Part shown: piece by piece, positions 25,582 through 33,349 of the stretch | Position numbering within the stretch: position 1 is the first letter of the stretch | Layout of the letters: every line of letters begins with the position of its first letter | NCBI RefSeq assembly: GCF_001315015.1 | Contig: NZ_CP012917.1 | Span: forward strand, 251,001 to 315,000 | Length of the DNA: 64,000 nucleotides | Reading direction: 5' to 3' | DNA from: Azospirillum brasilense | GTDB taxonomy: Bacteria > Pseudomonadota > Alphaproteobacteria > Azospirillales > Azospirillaceae | Notes under the pieces: generated by a model | Seen by the model: the letters and a program-made list of their open reading frames with translations, nothing else | Database searches by the model: none | Told to the model about the DNA's origin: nothing | Program-made: the position numbers and the translations under genes

Positions 25582-26217
25582 TCAGCCCTGGGCCAGGGCG
25601 GAGGCCTCGCGGGCCAGCCGCTCGATCTCGGACCAGCGGCGCTCCTTCACCGCGTCGGCCGGGGTCAGCCAGGTGCCGCCGAGCGCGAAGACGTTGGGGA
25701 GCGACAGGATCTCCTTCACATGCTCCGCCTTGAGGCCGCCGGTCGGGCAGAAGCGAATCTCCGGCATCAGCGGCGCCATGCCGCGCAGCGCCGGGGCGCC
25801 GCCGTTCAGCATCGCCGGGAAGAACTTCAGCTCGCGGAAGCCGTGCTCCATGGCGATCAGCGCCTCGGCCACCGTGGCGATGCCCGGCAGATAGGGCAGG
25901 CCGGCGGTCTTGGCGGCTTCGGCCAGACGGTCGGTCAGGCCGGGGCTGACGACGAAGCGGGCGCCGGCGTCGCGGGCCTGGGCGAACTGCTCGGGCCGGA
26001 TCAGCGTGCCGAGGCCGACCAGGGCGCCCGGAACGCGGGCGGCGATGGCCTCCGCGCAGGCCAGCGCGGCGGGGGTGCGCAGCGTCACCTCCAGCGTGGT
26101 CAGGCCGCCGGCGACCAGCGCCTCGGCCAGGGCGACCGCGGTGTCCGGCTCGTCGAGGACGAGGACCGGGACGATGCGCGGGCCGGACAGGGAGGGTTCA
26201 AGACGCGGGTGGGTCAT
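25582..26217 (-). CDS. eda: 2-dehydro-3-deoxyphosphogluconate (KDPG/KDPGal) aldolase
   Basis: 211 residues of the class I KDPG aldolase family. E43 in LEVTLRTP and the Schiff-base K131 in RELKFFPA are present, with the phosphate-binding CPTGGL loop. It splits 2-keto-3-deoxy-6-phospho-sugar acids to pyruvate and a triose phosphate. The start overlaps the GntR gene stop by 4 bp. Together with the kinase upstream it completes phosphorylation and cleavage of 2-keto-3-deoxy-sugar acids; a dehydratase is not in the window. Confidence 0.93.
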   Translation of the reverse strand: MTHPRLEPSLSGPRIVPVLVLDEPDTAVALAEALVAGGLTTLEVTLRTPAALACAEAIAARVPGALVGLGTLIRPEQFAQARDAGARFVVSPGLTDRLAEAAKTAGLPYLPGIATVAEALIAMEHGFRELKFFPAMLNGGAPALRGMAPLMPEIRFCPTGGLKAEHVKEILSLPNVFALGGTWLTPADAVKERRWSEIERLAREASALAQG

Positions 26218-26975
26218 GTCAGGGCCTCGGCAGGAGAGAAGTACAAGGGGGTGGCGTGCCGCATGTCGTCGATGGTCAGCAGCAGGCCGTCGATGTGGTC
26301 GCCGAGCGCCGTCACCGCGCGGTCGGGGTCATGGTCCGCGATGGCGGCGACGATGGCCTCGTGCTCGGCGATGACGGTCGCCAGGCGGCCGGGATAGGGA
26401 AGGGTCAGGTGGCGGCAGCGGTCGATCTGCACCTTCACCTGCTGGGTGATCGGCCAGAAGCCGGGATAGCCGGCGATGTCGGCGATCAGCGCGTGGAACG
26501 CCTCGTCCGCCTGATGGAAGCCGTCGGCGCAGCCCGAGGCGTCGACCTCGCGCTGGCGCTCCAGATTGGCCTGGAGGGCGGCGATCTGGCTGCGGGTGGC
26601 GCGTTCCGCCGCAAAGCGGACGGTCGCCTGCTCCAGCGTCTTCCGGATCAGGTTGGCTTCCGGCAGGTCGGCGATGGGAATGCGCGCCACGAAGGTGCCC
26701 GATTGCGGAAAGACCTCCACCAGCCCCTCGTCGGCCAGCCGCAGGACGGCCTCGCGCACCGGGGTGCGGCTGACGCCGAAGGCTTCGGCCACCAGCTTCT
26801 CCACGATCGGGTCGCCCGGCTTGCGGGCCAGCGACACGATGTCGGCCCGCAGGTCGCGGTAGATCGCCGCCGCCGCCGTGGTGCCGCGCTGCGACGCGCG
26901 GGGCGGCTTCATGGGTCCCGGGGCAGTCGACGGGGCGGTCGACGTCTGGCCGATGGGCGTTGGGCCTGGGGGCAT
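26214..26975 (-). CDS. GntR-family regulator, FadR/FCD subfamily
   Basis: 253 residues. The N-terminal winged helix (about 35-95) has IVEKLVAEAFGVSRTPVREAVLRLADEGLVEV, and the C-terminal all-helical FCD domain has FHQADEAFHALIADIAGYPG and EHEAIVAAIADHD with the metal-ligand histidines. The first about 30 residues are proline/glycine-rich; a later start is possible. It sits within the kinase-aldolase unit and likely represses it in response to a sugar acid. An A/T-rich candidate operator lies before the kinase. Confidence 0.92.
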   Translation of the reverse strand: MPPGPTPIGQTSTAPSTAPGPMKPPRASQRGTTAAAAIYRDLRADIVSLARKPGDPIVEKLVAEAFGVSRTPVREAVLRLADEGLVEVFPQSGTFVARIPIADLPEANLIRKTLEQATVRFAAERATRSQIAALQANLERQREVDASGCADGFHQADEAFHALIADIAGYPGFWPITQQVKVQIDRCRHLTLPYPGRLATVIAEHEAIVAAIADHDPDRAVTALGDHIDGLLLTIDDMRHATPLYFSPAEALT

Positions 26976-26997
26976 GGAGGGTCCCTCCGTCAGGGGA

Positions 26998-27936
26998 TCA
27001 GCCGTCCAGCACGGACGCCATGGCGTCGCGCGGGATCACGGCGCCGCGGTGCTGGATGACCACGGCGGCGATGCGGTGGGCGGAGCGCGCCGCCTCCACC
27101 GGGCCGAGGCCCTTCAGGCGGGCGCTGAGGTAGCCGGCGCTGAAGCTGTCGCCCGCCGCGGTGGTGTCCACGACCTTGGCGACCTTCTCCGACGGCACGG
27201 TCTCCTCGAGGCCGGGGGCGGAGACGATGCAGCCCGGCTTTTCCAGCTTCAGCACGATCTCCGTCACCCCGGCGCCGCGCACGCGGGCCATGGCGGTGTC
27301 GGCATCGGCGTCGCCGTAGAGGCCGCGCAGGTCCTCGACGCCCGGCAGGGCGATGTCGGTGCGCCGGAGCATCGCGTCGTAGGCGCGCTGCGCCGTCTCG
27401 CGGTCGGGCCACAGGCGGGGGCGCCAGTTGGTGTCGAAGGCGACGCGGCCGCCGCGCTCGCGCAGGCGGTCGAGCATGGGGAACAGCACCTCCCGCCCGC
27501 GCTCGCCCCAGATGGCCAGGCTGATGCCCGACATGTAGAGCAGGTCGTAGCCTTCCAGATCCGCGACCAGCGCCGGGCTGTCGGGCAGAACGAACAGGTC
27601 GCGGGCCGGCGCGGAATCGCGCCAGTAGAGGAAGCGCCGCTCGCCGCTGTCGTCCGTCTCGATCATGTAGAGGCCGGGGACTCGGTTGGGCACGCGCAGC
27701 ACATGGCCGGTGCCGACCCCCTCGGCCTCCCAGGTGGCGACCATGGCGTCGCTGTTGCCGTCGTCGCCCAGCGCCGTCACGTAATCGGTTGCCACGCCCA
27801 GCCGCGCCATGTAGACGGCGGTGTTCAGGGTGTCGCCGCCGAAGCCCATGGTGAAGGTCCCGTCGGGACGGCGCACCAGTTCGATCATGCATTCGCCAAG
27901 GGTCGCAACCCGGCGCGCGGACTCACCCATCGCCAT
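26998..27936 (-). CDS. kdgK: PfkB-family sugar kinase, 2-keto-3-deoxygluconate kinase-like
   Basis: 312 residues. LGECMIELVRRPDGTFTMGFGGDTLNTAVYMARLG at the N-terminus and the C-terminal VDTTAAGDSFSAGYLSARL (anion hole plus catalytic aspartate in AAGDS) define the ribokinase/PfkB fold; the MGFGGDTLNTA form is typical of KDG kinases. It would phosphorylate 2-keto-3-deoxygluconate for the aldolase encoded two genes downstream. First gene of the unit kdgK-gntR-eda-oxidoreductase. Confidence 0.88.
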   Translation of the reverse strand: MAMGESARRVATLGECMIELVRRPDGTFTMGFGGDTLNTAVYMARLGVATDYVTALGDDGNSDAMVATWEAEGVGTGHVLRVPNRVPGLYMIETDDSGERRFLYWRDSAPARDLFVLPDSPALVADLEGYDLLYMSGISLAIWGERGREVLFPMLDRLRERGGRVAFDTNWRPRLWPDRETAQRAYDAMLRRTDIALPGVEDLRGLYGDADADTAMARVRGAGVTEIVLKLEKPGCIVSAPGLEETVPSEKVAKVVDTTAAGDSFSAGYLSARLKGLGPVEAARSAHRIAAVVIQHRGAVIPRDAMASVLDG

Positions 27937-27986
27937 CCCCCGTCCGGCGGTCGAGCCCGCCGGTTCCTGCTAAAGAGTTCGAACAA

Positions 27987-28006
27987 CACGGGTTTTTAGT
28001 CCCGTG
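27987..28006 (-). terminator. Hairpin downstream of the DMT transporter gene
   Basis: CACGGG-N8-CCCGTG stem with A/T-rich loop. On the minus strand it follows the DMT gene stop (28082) and precedes the kdgK start. Only a weak T-rich tail (TTGTT) follows, so termination is tentative. Confidence 0.4.
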
Positions 28007-28017
28007 CCTCCCGAGGG

Positions 28018-28036
28018 CAAGTATACTAATATATCA
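28018..28036. promoter_or_regulatory. Candidate operator/promoter of the kdgK-gntR-eda operon
   Basis: A conspicuous A/T island in GC-rich DNA: AGTATACTAATATATCA, containing the palindrome AGTATACT. It lies about 85 bp upstream of the kdgK start and is a plausible site for the operon's own GntR/FCD protein. Based on composition and symmetry only. Confidence 0.4.
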
Positions 28037-28081
28037 ATGTCCGGGCAAGGCTTTTCCGGCGCCGGTCATGCCAATCGCCGG

Positions 28082-29038
28082 TCATGGCGCGGGCGCCGCG
28101 GCGTTTTGCTGCTGTTTCTTGCGCAGCCGCTCGCGGTGGGCGGTGTAGAGGCCGCTGGCGATGATGATCCCGGCGCCCAGGAAGGTCCAGTGGTCGGGCA
28201 GCGCCCCGAAGATCAGGAAGCCCAGCAGGGTTGACCAGACGATCTGCACGTAGGAGCAGGGGGCCAGCACCGACGCCTCGCCGAAGCGGTAGGCCTGGAC
28301 CATCAGCCATTGCCCCATGGTGGAGACCAGACCGATCAGGGCGCCCAGCGCCACCTCCGTTGCGGTCGGCATGGCGACGTTGAAGGGCAGCAGCACGGTC
28401 AGAACGGCGAGGCCGGTCAGGGCGGTCCAGATCAGGGTGGTGGTGGGGTGCTCCTGCCCGGTCATCTTGCGGGTGATGACCACGCCGGTCGCCCAGCTCA
28501 TCGCCGACAGGATGGGGAAGATGGCCGCCGGCTGGAAGGCGGCCCCGCCCGGCCGGATGACGATCAGAACGCCGAGTAGCCCGACCAGCACCGCCGCCCA
28601 GCGGCGCGGTCCGATCTTCTCGCCCAGCACCAGGATCGACAACACCGTGACGAAGACCGGCGAGACGTAGCTGGTCGCCGCCGCCTCCGCCAGGGGCAGA
28701 TAACGCATGCCCATGATGAAGAACAGCGCCGACCCGAGCATCCCCAGGGCACGCAGGACCTGGAGGCCGGGGCTGGCGGTTTTCATCACCGGCGGACCGC
28801 CGCGGATCATCAGCGGCAGCAGCAGCGTCGTGAAGCCGACGTAGCGCATCCACCCGATCTCGATGGAGGGCAGCGTCTGGGACAGGTACTTCGCCGTCGC
28901 GTCGGAGCAGGAGAAGAAGAACACCGCGGCGACGACCATCAGAATCCCGCGCACGGGATCGTCGCGGCGCTCGCTCCCGTGGGACGGCACGGTCTGGGCA
29001 GCGGACACCCCTTCCGGGGGTCGGGAGCAGTCGGGCAT
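28082..29038 (-). CDS. DMT-family transporter (two EamA domains)
   Basis: 318 residues, ten predicted helices in two EamA repeats (about 30-160 and 175-305). Motifs: GILMVVAAVFFFSCSDATAKYLSQ at the start of repeat 1 and EVALGALIGLVSTMGQWLMVQAYRFG in repeat 2. Such proteins export metabolites or amino acids; the substrate is unknown. The first about 28 residues before helix 1 are hydrophilic, so a later start is possible. A palindromic TTAACC-CTCA-GGTTAA lies 63 bp before the start. Confidence 0.88.
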   Translation of the reverse strand: MPDCSRPPEGVSAAQTVPSHGSERRDDPVRGILMVVAAVFFFSCSDATAKYLSQTLPSIEIGWMRYVGFTTLLLPLMIRGGPPVMKTASPGLQVLRALGMLGSALFFIMGMRYLPLAEAAATSYVSPVFVTVLSILVLGEKIGPRRWAAVLVGLLGVLIVIRPGGAAFQPAAIFPILSAMSWATGVVITRKMTGQEHPTTTLIWTALTGLAVLTVLLPFNVAMPTATEVALGALIGLVSTMGQWLMVQAYRFGEASVLAPCSYVQIVWSTLLGFLIFGALPDHWTFLGAGIIIASGLYTAHRERLRKKQQQNAAAPAP

Positions 29039-29101
29039 GGCCGGAGGGCGCTTCCAGGCAGGAGGACAGCAAGCGGAAGGATGGCCCGGGTCTGTGCCCG
29101 G

Positions 29102-29117
29102 TTAACCCTCAGGTTAA
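29102..29117. promoter_or_regulatory. Inverted repeat upstream of the DMT transporter gene
   Basis: Perfect TTAACC-CTCA-GGTTAA (16 bp) located 64-79 bp before the minus-strand start at 29038. An A/T-rich palindrome in an otherwise GC-rich gap suggests a repressor or activator site; the regulator is not known. Confidence 0.4.
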
Positions 29118-29172
29118 TGATGTATCATGCCTGGGAACAATGGTGCGGAGCGTCATGGCAGCCATACGGCCC

Positions 29173-29198
29173 GGCCCCGTGAATTCACAACACGGGCC
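29173..29198 (-). terminator. Hairpin after the lipoprotein gene
   Basis: GGCCCCGTG...CACGGGCC stem with a 9-base A/T-rich loop, starting 7 bp beyond the stop of the minus-strand lipoprotein gene at 29205. Reads as GC-rich stem without a long T-run. Confidence 0.45.
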
Positions 29199-29204
29199 TG
29201 TGGG

Positions 29205-29678
29205 TCAACCGTCGCCGCGTTCGGTGCCGGCGGTGCCGCGCAGGGCCGAGGTCACGGCCGGTGCCGGGCGCATCAGGGGTGTTGGCGGGTTGATCGGCAA
29301 GTCCATCAGGCCGCGTCGGGCGGCGTTGCGCTCCAGCTCGTAATCGGGGTCGGGGAAGCGCTGCAGGAGCGTCTCGTAGGTGTCGCGGGCCGCGGCGGGA
29401 CAGCCCAGAATACGGAACGCCTCCCCCTGCCGCAGCAGGGCGCCGGCCTCCGTCCCGCGATGGTAGGAGGCAAGGCTGGCCGCCACGGCGAACCAGCGGT
29501 CGTAGGCGGTCCACAACGCCTCCACCGTCGGCCCCTCGCACCGCCCGGCCACCACCGCCGCCTCCAGCGCCTGCCGGTAGGCGGTGTCGGGTGCCGGTCT
29601 GGTCATCGCGCAGCCGCCCGCCAGCAGGAGGGCGCCCGCAAGGGCGGTTCCGGCAATCGCCTGTCTGTTGCGCGGCAT
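29205..29678 (-). CDS. Putative lipoprotein with TPR-like region
   Basis: 157 residues. The signal ends LLLAGGC, giving a lipobox with the cysteine at about residue 23. The mature part is helical and has GEAFRILGCPAAARDTYETLLQRFPDPDYE, which looks like one tetratricopeptide-type helix pair; the C-terminal 30 residues are proline/alanine-rich. The ATG at 29678 follows GGGGAGAG at good spacing. Function unknown; it stands alone next to the flagellar region. Confidence 0.75.
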   Translation of the reverse strand: MPRNRQAIAGTALAGALLLAGGCAMTRPAPDTAYRQALEAAVVAGRCEGPTVEALWTAYDRWFAVAASLASYHRGTEAGALLRQGEAFRILGCPAAARDTYETLLQRFPDPDYELERNAARRGLMDLPINPPTPLMRPAPAVTSALRGTAGTERGDG

Positions 29679-29711
29679 CGGTCTCTCTCCCCGTTCGCAT
29701 CCTCTCGCCAC

Positions 29712-30033
29712 CAGTGAAATACAGCCGGATTAAAGCCCGGTTCAAGCCGGAGCGGGGAGGGTCGGGGAGGTTGCGGTGTTGCCGGCAACTCGGGAGAAAA
29801 ATGCTTCGAATTTCGAGGCAAAGAACAGCCAAGAATCTACGCCTTAACGGATATTAAAAGTCATATAAAAGCAGGCCGTAACATTATCACTTGAGGTAAG
29901 CCGGATGGTTGACTCGCGGTACAGGAAGGCTATTACCTGAGGGTGTGAGAAAATAAAGCACTCGGAATTAAGGAAAATTTTAAGTGCCTTGTCCTCCCGC
30001 CCTCTAGTTGAACCCCCTGTTGCGGAGAATCCC
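29712..30033 (+). promoter_or_regulatory. A/T-rich regulatory region before the flagellar response-regulator gene
   Basis: About 320 bp without a gene, far richer in A/T than its surroundings. It contains TTAA-N8-TTAA (29968-29983) inside a GCACT...AGTGC fold-back (29958-29987), and TTAACGGATATTAA at about 29850. TTAA pairs recall CtrA-type sites (TTAA-N7-TTAA), but the spacing is one base off. The GGAGA before the ATG at 30034 is a good ribosome site. Confidence 0.5.
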
Positions 30034-30828
30034 ATGCGCGCTGTCCTGGTTGAACCGAACCCCCTGATCGCCGACGCGCTCGGCCGTCAGCTCGGCATGG
30101 GGAAGATCCGCTACGACCGCCAGGACTGGGCCGGGCTGGAGGAGCTTCTGCGCGACCAGGGTGCGGACGGGCTTGGCTACGACGCCATCGTCCTGGGCAG
30201 CGTCGACGACCCGGCGCGCTGCGTGGCGGCGCTGCGGGCGCATCAGGTCGGGGCGGCGATCCTCTGCCTGCTCGACCGGCGCTGCGTGGCGACGACGGTG
30301 GAGCTGCTCCACGCCGGGGCCGACGACGTGCTGGTCAAGCCGGTGGTCAGCGCCGAGGTGCGGGCGCGCATCGAGGTGGCGCGCCGGCGCTCGCGCGGCT
30401 TGCTGAGCAACGCGGTGCGGGTGGGGCAGCTCACCGTCTTCCTCGACGGGCGCGACCCGGAGGTCGCCGGCGAGCGGCTGCGGCTGAGCCAGCGCGAGCA
30501 CGCCATCCTCGGCGTTCTGGCCGCCCATCACCGCCGCGTGGTGTCCAAGGAGCACATCTACGACGAGGTCTACGGCCTGTCCGGCGCCGACCCGCTGGAC
30601 AAGGTCATCGACGTCTACATCTGCAAGCTGCGCAAGAAGATCGCCGAGGCCACCGGCGGCGCCCGCTACATCGAGACCGTCTACGGACGCGGCTACAAGT
30701 TCGAAGCCCCGCCCGAGCATGAAGAGGCCGTTCCGGCCGCCGCAACCGCCACCGCCGCCCGCCGCTTCCCGGCCATCCCCTTCGCCGCGTCCGGCCTGCA
30801 CCCCGGCTGTCTCGTCGCCGCCGAGTGA
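30034..30828 (+). CDS. Orphan OmpR-type response regulator with degenerate receiver (LafR/Rem-like)
   Basis: 264 residues: receiver-like domain (1-115) and OmpR winged helix (about 130-232; RLSQREHAILGVLAAHHRRV, KVIDVYICKLRKKI, YIETVYGRGYKF). The receiver lacks the chemistry for phosphorylation: the acceptor aspartate position in YDAIVLG is G55, and the acidic pair is reduced to E7-P8. The conserved K102-P103 is kept. The DNA-binding part resembles CtrA and the Rem/LafR flagellar master regulators, which also act without normal phosphorylation. No histidine kinase is adjacent; flagellin follows after 340 bp. Predicted activator of this flagellar set (inference). Start ATG 30034 chosen for its GGAGA site. 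Confidence 0.85.
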   Translation: MRAVLVEPNPLIADALGRQLGMGKIRYDRQDWAGLEELLRDQGADGLGYDAIVLGSVDDPARCVAALRAHQVGAAILCLLDRRCVATTVELLHAGADDVLVKPVVSAEVRARIEVARRRSRGLLSNAVRVGQLTVFLDGRDPEVAGERLRLSQREHAILGVLAAHHRRVVSKEHIYDEVYGLSGADPLDKVIDVYICKLRKKIAEATGGARYIETVYGRGYKFEAPPEHEEAVPAAATATAARRFPAIPFAASGLHPGCLVAAE

Positions 30829-30920
30829 CGGCGCCTTAATTTCAAAGTCCCGCCCTGCTTTCTGCTTCCGACATTTTGCCCCCGAAATTTTGAAAGACGC
30901 CATGGCCGCGGCCCTTCGGG

Positions 30921-30969
30921 GCACGGCGGCTGAACCGCCGTGCGCGGCAGCCGCATTTTTATAAAATGC
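30921..30969 (+). terminator. Double hairpin after the response-regulator gene
   Basis: Perfect stem GCACGGCGG-CTGAA-CCGCCGTGC (30921-30943) followed by GCATTTT-TAT-AAAATGC (30953-30969). The first stem is a strong terminator core with a T-rich second hairpin behind it; it separates the regulator from the flagellin promoter. Confidence 0.6.
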
Positions 30970-30976
30970 GCGATTA

Positions 30977-31055
30977 CTTTTAAAAACCGCACGGCTTTAA
31001 AAGATGACTGCGTCACCCTGGAAAGGCTGCGGTTTTTTTACTCCGGTTTAAACGG
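30977..31055 (+). promoter_or_regulatory. Candidate flagellin control region
   Basis: Holds a perfect inverted repeat CTTTTAAA-N11-TTTAAAAG (30977-31003) and the element CCGGTTTAAACGG (31043-31055), 114 bp before the flagellin ATG. A near-identical CCGGTTTTAAACGG precedes flgB and CCGGTTTTACCACGG precedes flhA. The remaining 110-bp leader to 31168 has no gene and probably is the flagellin 5' UTR, a known target region for FlbT-type control. Confidence 0.5.
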
Positions 31056-31168
31056 GGTCGGTCACAGTCGAATGGTCGGTTGCGCGCCCATAAAAACCAA
31101 GTGGGAAGGCCCGCGCACCCGGCCCCAGCGTCAGAAAGGCGCTCTGCATCTCGCGAATGGAGATACAC

Positions 31169-32413
31169 ATGGCCTCGATCATGACCAACACCTCGGCGAT
31201 GACCGCGCTGCAGACGCTGCGCCGCGTGACCGACGATCTGGCGACCACCCAGGATCGCATCTCGACCGGTCTCAAGGTCAACAACGCCAAGGACAACGCC
31301 GCCTACTGGTCGATCGCCACGACCATGCGCGCCGACGTCGCCGGCTTCAAGGCGGTGAAGGAATCGCTGGAACTGGGTTCGGGCACGACCAACACCGCGT
31401 CGGTGGCGTCCAAGAACATCGTCGAGAACCTGCAGACGCTGAAGGCCCGCGTCATCGCCGGCCAGACCAACGGCGTCGACAAGTCGCTGATCCAGAACGA
31501 CATCGACCAGCTCGTCAAGCTGGTGAAGGGCGCCGCCGCCGACGCCTCCTTCAACGGCGACAACCTGCTGCGCATCACCTACTCCAACGACGGCACGGCC
31601 AAGGACCAGAACGTCGACATCCTGGCGTCGCTGAGCCGCAGCGCCGGCACGGTCGATCCGAGCTACATCAGCTTCCAGCGCCAGGACATGCAGGTCACCT
31701 CGATCGTCGGCAAGGCCACGATCGAGCAGCAGGTGGACTCCACCAACGACCTGAAGGCCAGCGTCGGCATCGCCATCGGCGCGCCGGACACCACCTTCAT
31801 CGACGGCCAGAACCTGGGCCTGGGCAACCTGACCCTGAACGTCACCAACGAGGCGGGCACCAAGACCGCCGTGACAGTGGACCTGTCGGGCATCGACTAC
31901 ACCACCGACCTGGCGACCACCCAGGGCCTGATCGAGACCGCGGTCAACGCGGCCCTGACCACGGCCGGCGGCGACTTCCAGGTGGCCTTCAACGGCGACA
32001 AGCTGGAATTCACCGACCAGGACCTGAACACCGACGGCAACTTCACCGCCAAGGTGGACAGCCTGTGGGTCGGCTCGAAGGAAAGCGACGCCTTCGGCGG
32101 CCTGGCCGACCTGACGCAGATCGACGTGACCTCCAACGCCACCAAGTCGCTCGAGGTCATCAACGGCCTGCTCGACAAGGCCATCGGCAAGGCCGCGGTG
32201 ATCGGTTCCATCGAGAACCGCGTGTCGGTGCAGAACGACTTCGTGTCGAAGCTGACCGACTCGATGAACAAGGGCATCGGCTCCCTGGTGGACGCCGACA
32301 TGAACGAGGAATCGAGCCGCCTGCAGGCCCTCCAGGTCCAGCAGCAGCTCGCCACCCAGGCGCTGTCGATCGCCAACCAGGGTCCGCAGAACATTCTCTC
32401 GCTGTTCCGCTAA
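31169..32413 (+). CDS. Flagellin (probable lateral-flagellum filament protein)
   Basis: 414-residue flagellin. N-terminal D0/D1 (1-140: ASIMTNTSAMTALQTLR, DRISTGLKVNNAKDNAAYWS) and C-terminal D1/D0 (about 330-414: SLVDADMNEESSRLQALQVQ, QALSIANQGPQNILSLFR) pair to form the filament core; the middle (about 150-320), rich in T, D and N, is the variable surface domain. Size fits the about 45-kDa lateral flagellins rather than the larger polar one of Azospirillum (inference). ATG 31169 is chosen because ATGGAG upstream is its ribosome site; the ATG at 31157 would add MEIH. Followed by a strong terminator. Confidence 0.95.
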   Translation: MASIMTNTSAMTALQTLRRVTDDLATTQDRISTGLKVNNAKDNAAYWSIATTMRADVAGFKAVKESLELGSGTTNTASVASKNIVENLQTLKARVIAGQTNGVDKSLIQNDIDQLVKLVKGAAADASFNGDNLLRITYSNDGTAKDQNVDILASLSRSAGTVDPSYISFQRQDMQVTSIVGKATIEQQVDSTNDLKASVGIAIGAPDTTFIDGQNLGLGNLTLNVTNEAGTKTAVTVDLSGIDYTTDLATTQGLIETAVNAALTTAGGDFQVAFNGDKLEFTDQDLNTDGNFTAKVDSLWVGSKESDAFGGLADLTQIDVTSNATKSLEVINGLLDKAIGKAAVIGSIENRVSVQNDFVSKLTDSMNKGIGSLVDADMNEESSRLQALQVQQQLATQALSIANQGPQNILSLFR

Positions 32414-32421
32414 CCCGGTCC

Positions 32422-32463
32422 GGCCGGCGTCCCTCTCCCGAGGGGGCGCCGGCCTCTTTTTCC
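32422..32463 (+). terminator. Strong intrinsic terminator after flagellin
   Basis: GGCCGGCGTCCCTC...GAGGGGGCGCCGGCC stem-loop followed directly by TCTTTTTCC. A GC-rich stem plus T-run, positioned 8 bp after the flagellin stop, which would make flagellin mostly monocistronic relative to flaF. Confidence 0.85.
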
Positions 32464-32524
32464 TTATTCGATCCAGCCCCAGCCCCATTCCGGCGCCCCC
32501 GTGCGCGTTGCATAAGGTGCGACC

Positions 32525-32917
32525 ATGAGCATCGCCGCCTACCAGCAGACGATGGCCGAGTGCGAAGACCCGCGCCGCATCGAATATCTGGTCTTCCTCC
32601 GCATCACCCTGGATCTGGAGGCCAACCGCGACGCCGGCTGGCGGTCGGCGGCGCTGAAGGACGCGCTGTGGCGCAACCTGGAACTCTGGAACACGCTGCG
32701 CGCCGACCTGCTGGAGGACGGCAACGCGCTGCCCGAGGCGCTGCGCGCCGGGCTGGTCTCGCTGTCCTTCTCGGTGGCCCGGCAGACCACCCAGGTGCTG
32801 CGCGGCGAGGCCGACGCGGGCGGGCTGATCGACATCAACCGGTCGGTCATGCGCGGCCTGCAGGGCGTGGCCCGCACGGAGGCCCCCGCGGCGATGGAGG
32901 CGTCCTATGGCGCTTAA
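32525..32917 (+). CDS. flaF: Flagellar biosynthesis regulator FlaF
   Basis: 130-residue cytoplasmic helical protein. AYQQTMAECEDPRRIEYLVFLRITLDLE and AALKDALWRNLELWNTLRAD match FlaF, which promotes flagellin translation or export and opposes FlbT in alphaproteobacteria. The conserved order flagellin-flaF-flbT supports it. The end overlaps the flbT start by 11 bp. Confidence 0.93.
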   Translation: MSIAAYQQTMAECEDPRRIEYLVFLRITLDLEANRDAGWRSAALKDALWRNLELWNTLRADLLEDGNALPEALRAGLVSLSFSVARQTTQVLRGEADAGGLIDINRSVMRGLQGVARTEAPAAMEASYGA

Positions 32918-33344
32918 GCTCCGCCTCAAGCCCTGCGAGCGCGTGGTCATCAACGGCTGCGTCGTGCAGAACGAGAACCGCCGCTACACCCTGACCGTCA
33001 GCAACTTCGCCCAGATCATCCGCGGCAGCGACATCATGCAGGAGGACGAGGCCGACACCCCGGTCCGCCGCGCCTACTTCCTGATCCAGAGCATGCTGCT
33101 GGACCCCCAGGCGGCGGAGCAGTACGGCAGCGTCGTCGCCGGCATGATGGCCAAGCTCTACACCGCCTTCATGCATCCGGAGATGCAGGACCGCATCATG
33201 CAGGCGATGCGCAACGTCAGCGACCGCGACTACTACAAGGCGCTGGCCTGCCTGCGGCCGGTGATGGCCTACGAGGACGGGCTGCTGAACGCCCAGCGCT
33301 CCCCGCGGGACGAGCGAACTCCCGAGACTTGCGTGGAGGCCTGA
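32907..33344 (+). CDS. flbT: Flagellin mRNA regulator FlbT
   Basis: 145 residues. MALKLRLKPCERVVINGCVV, NFAQIIRGSDIMQEDEADTP and ARRAYFLIQ-like VRRAYFLIQSMLLDP are diagnostic of FlbT, which binds the flagellin 5' UTR and controls its stability and translation until the hook is complete. It overlaps flaF by 11 bp and is followed 5 bp later by the next gene, so the set is one translational unit. Confidence 0.95.
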   Translation: MALKLRLKPCERVVINGCVVQNENRRYTLTVSNFAQIIRGSDIMQEDEADTPVRRAYFLIQSMLLDPQAAEQYGSVVAGMMAKLYTAFMHPEMQDRIMQAMRNVSDRDYYKALACLRPVMAYEDGLLNAQRSPRDERTPETCVEA

Positions 33345-33349
33345 CCGCC

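Noticed and set aside
31021..31040. Possible sigma-54 promoter (TGGAAAGGCTGC) before flagellin
   Set aside because: The GG and GC elements are not at the required 10-bp spacing, so it does not fit a -24/-12 promoter.
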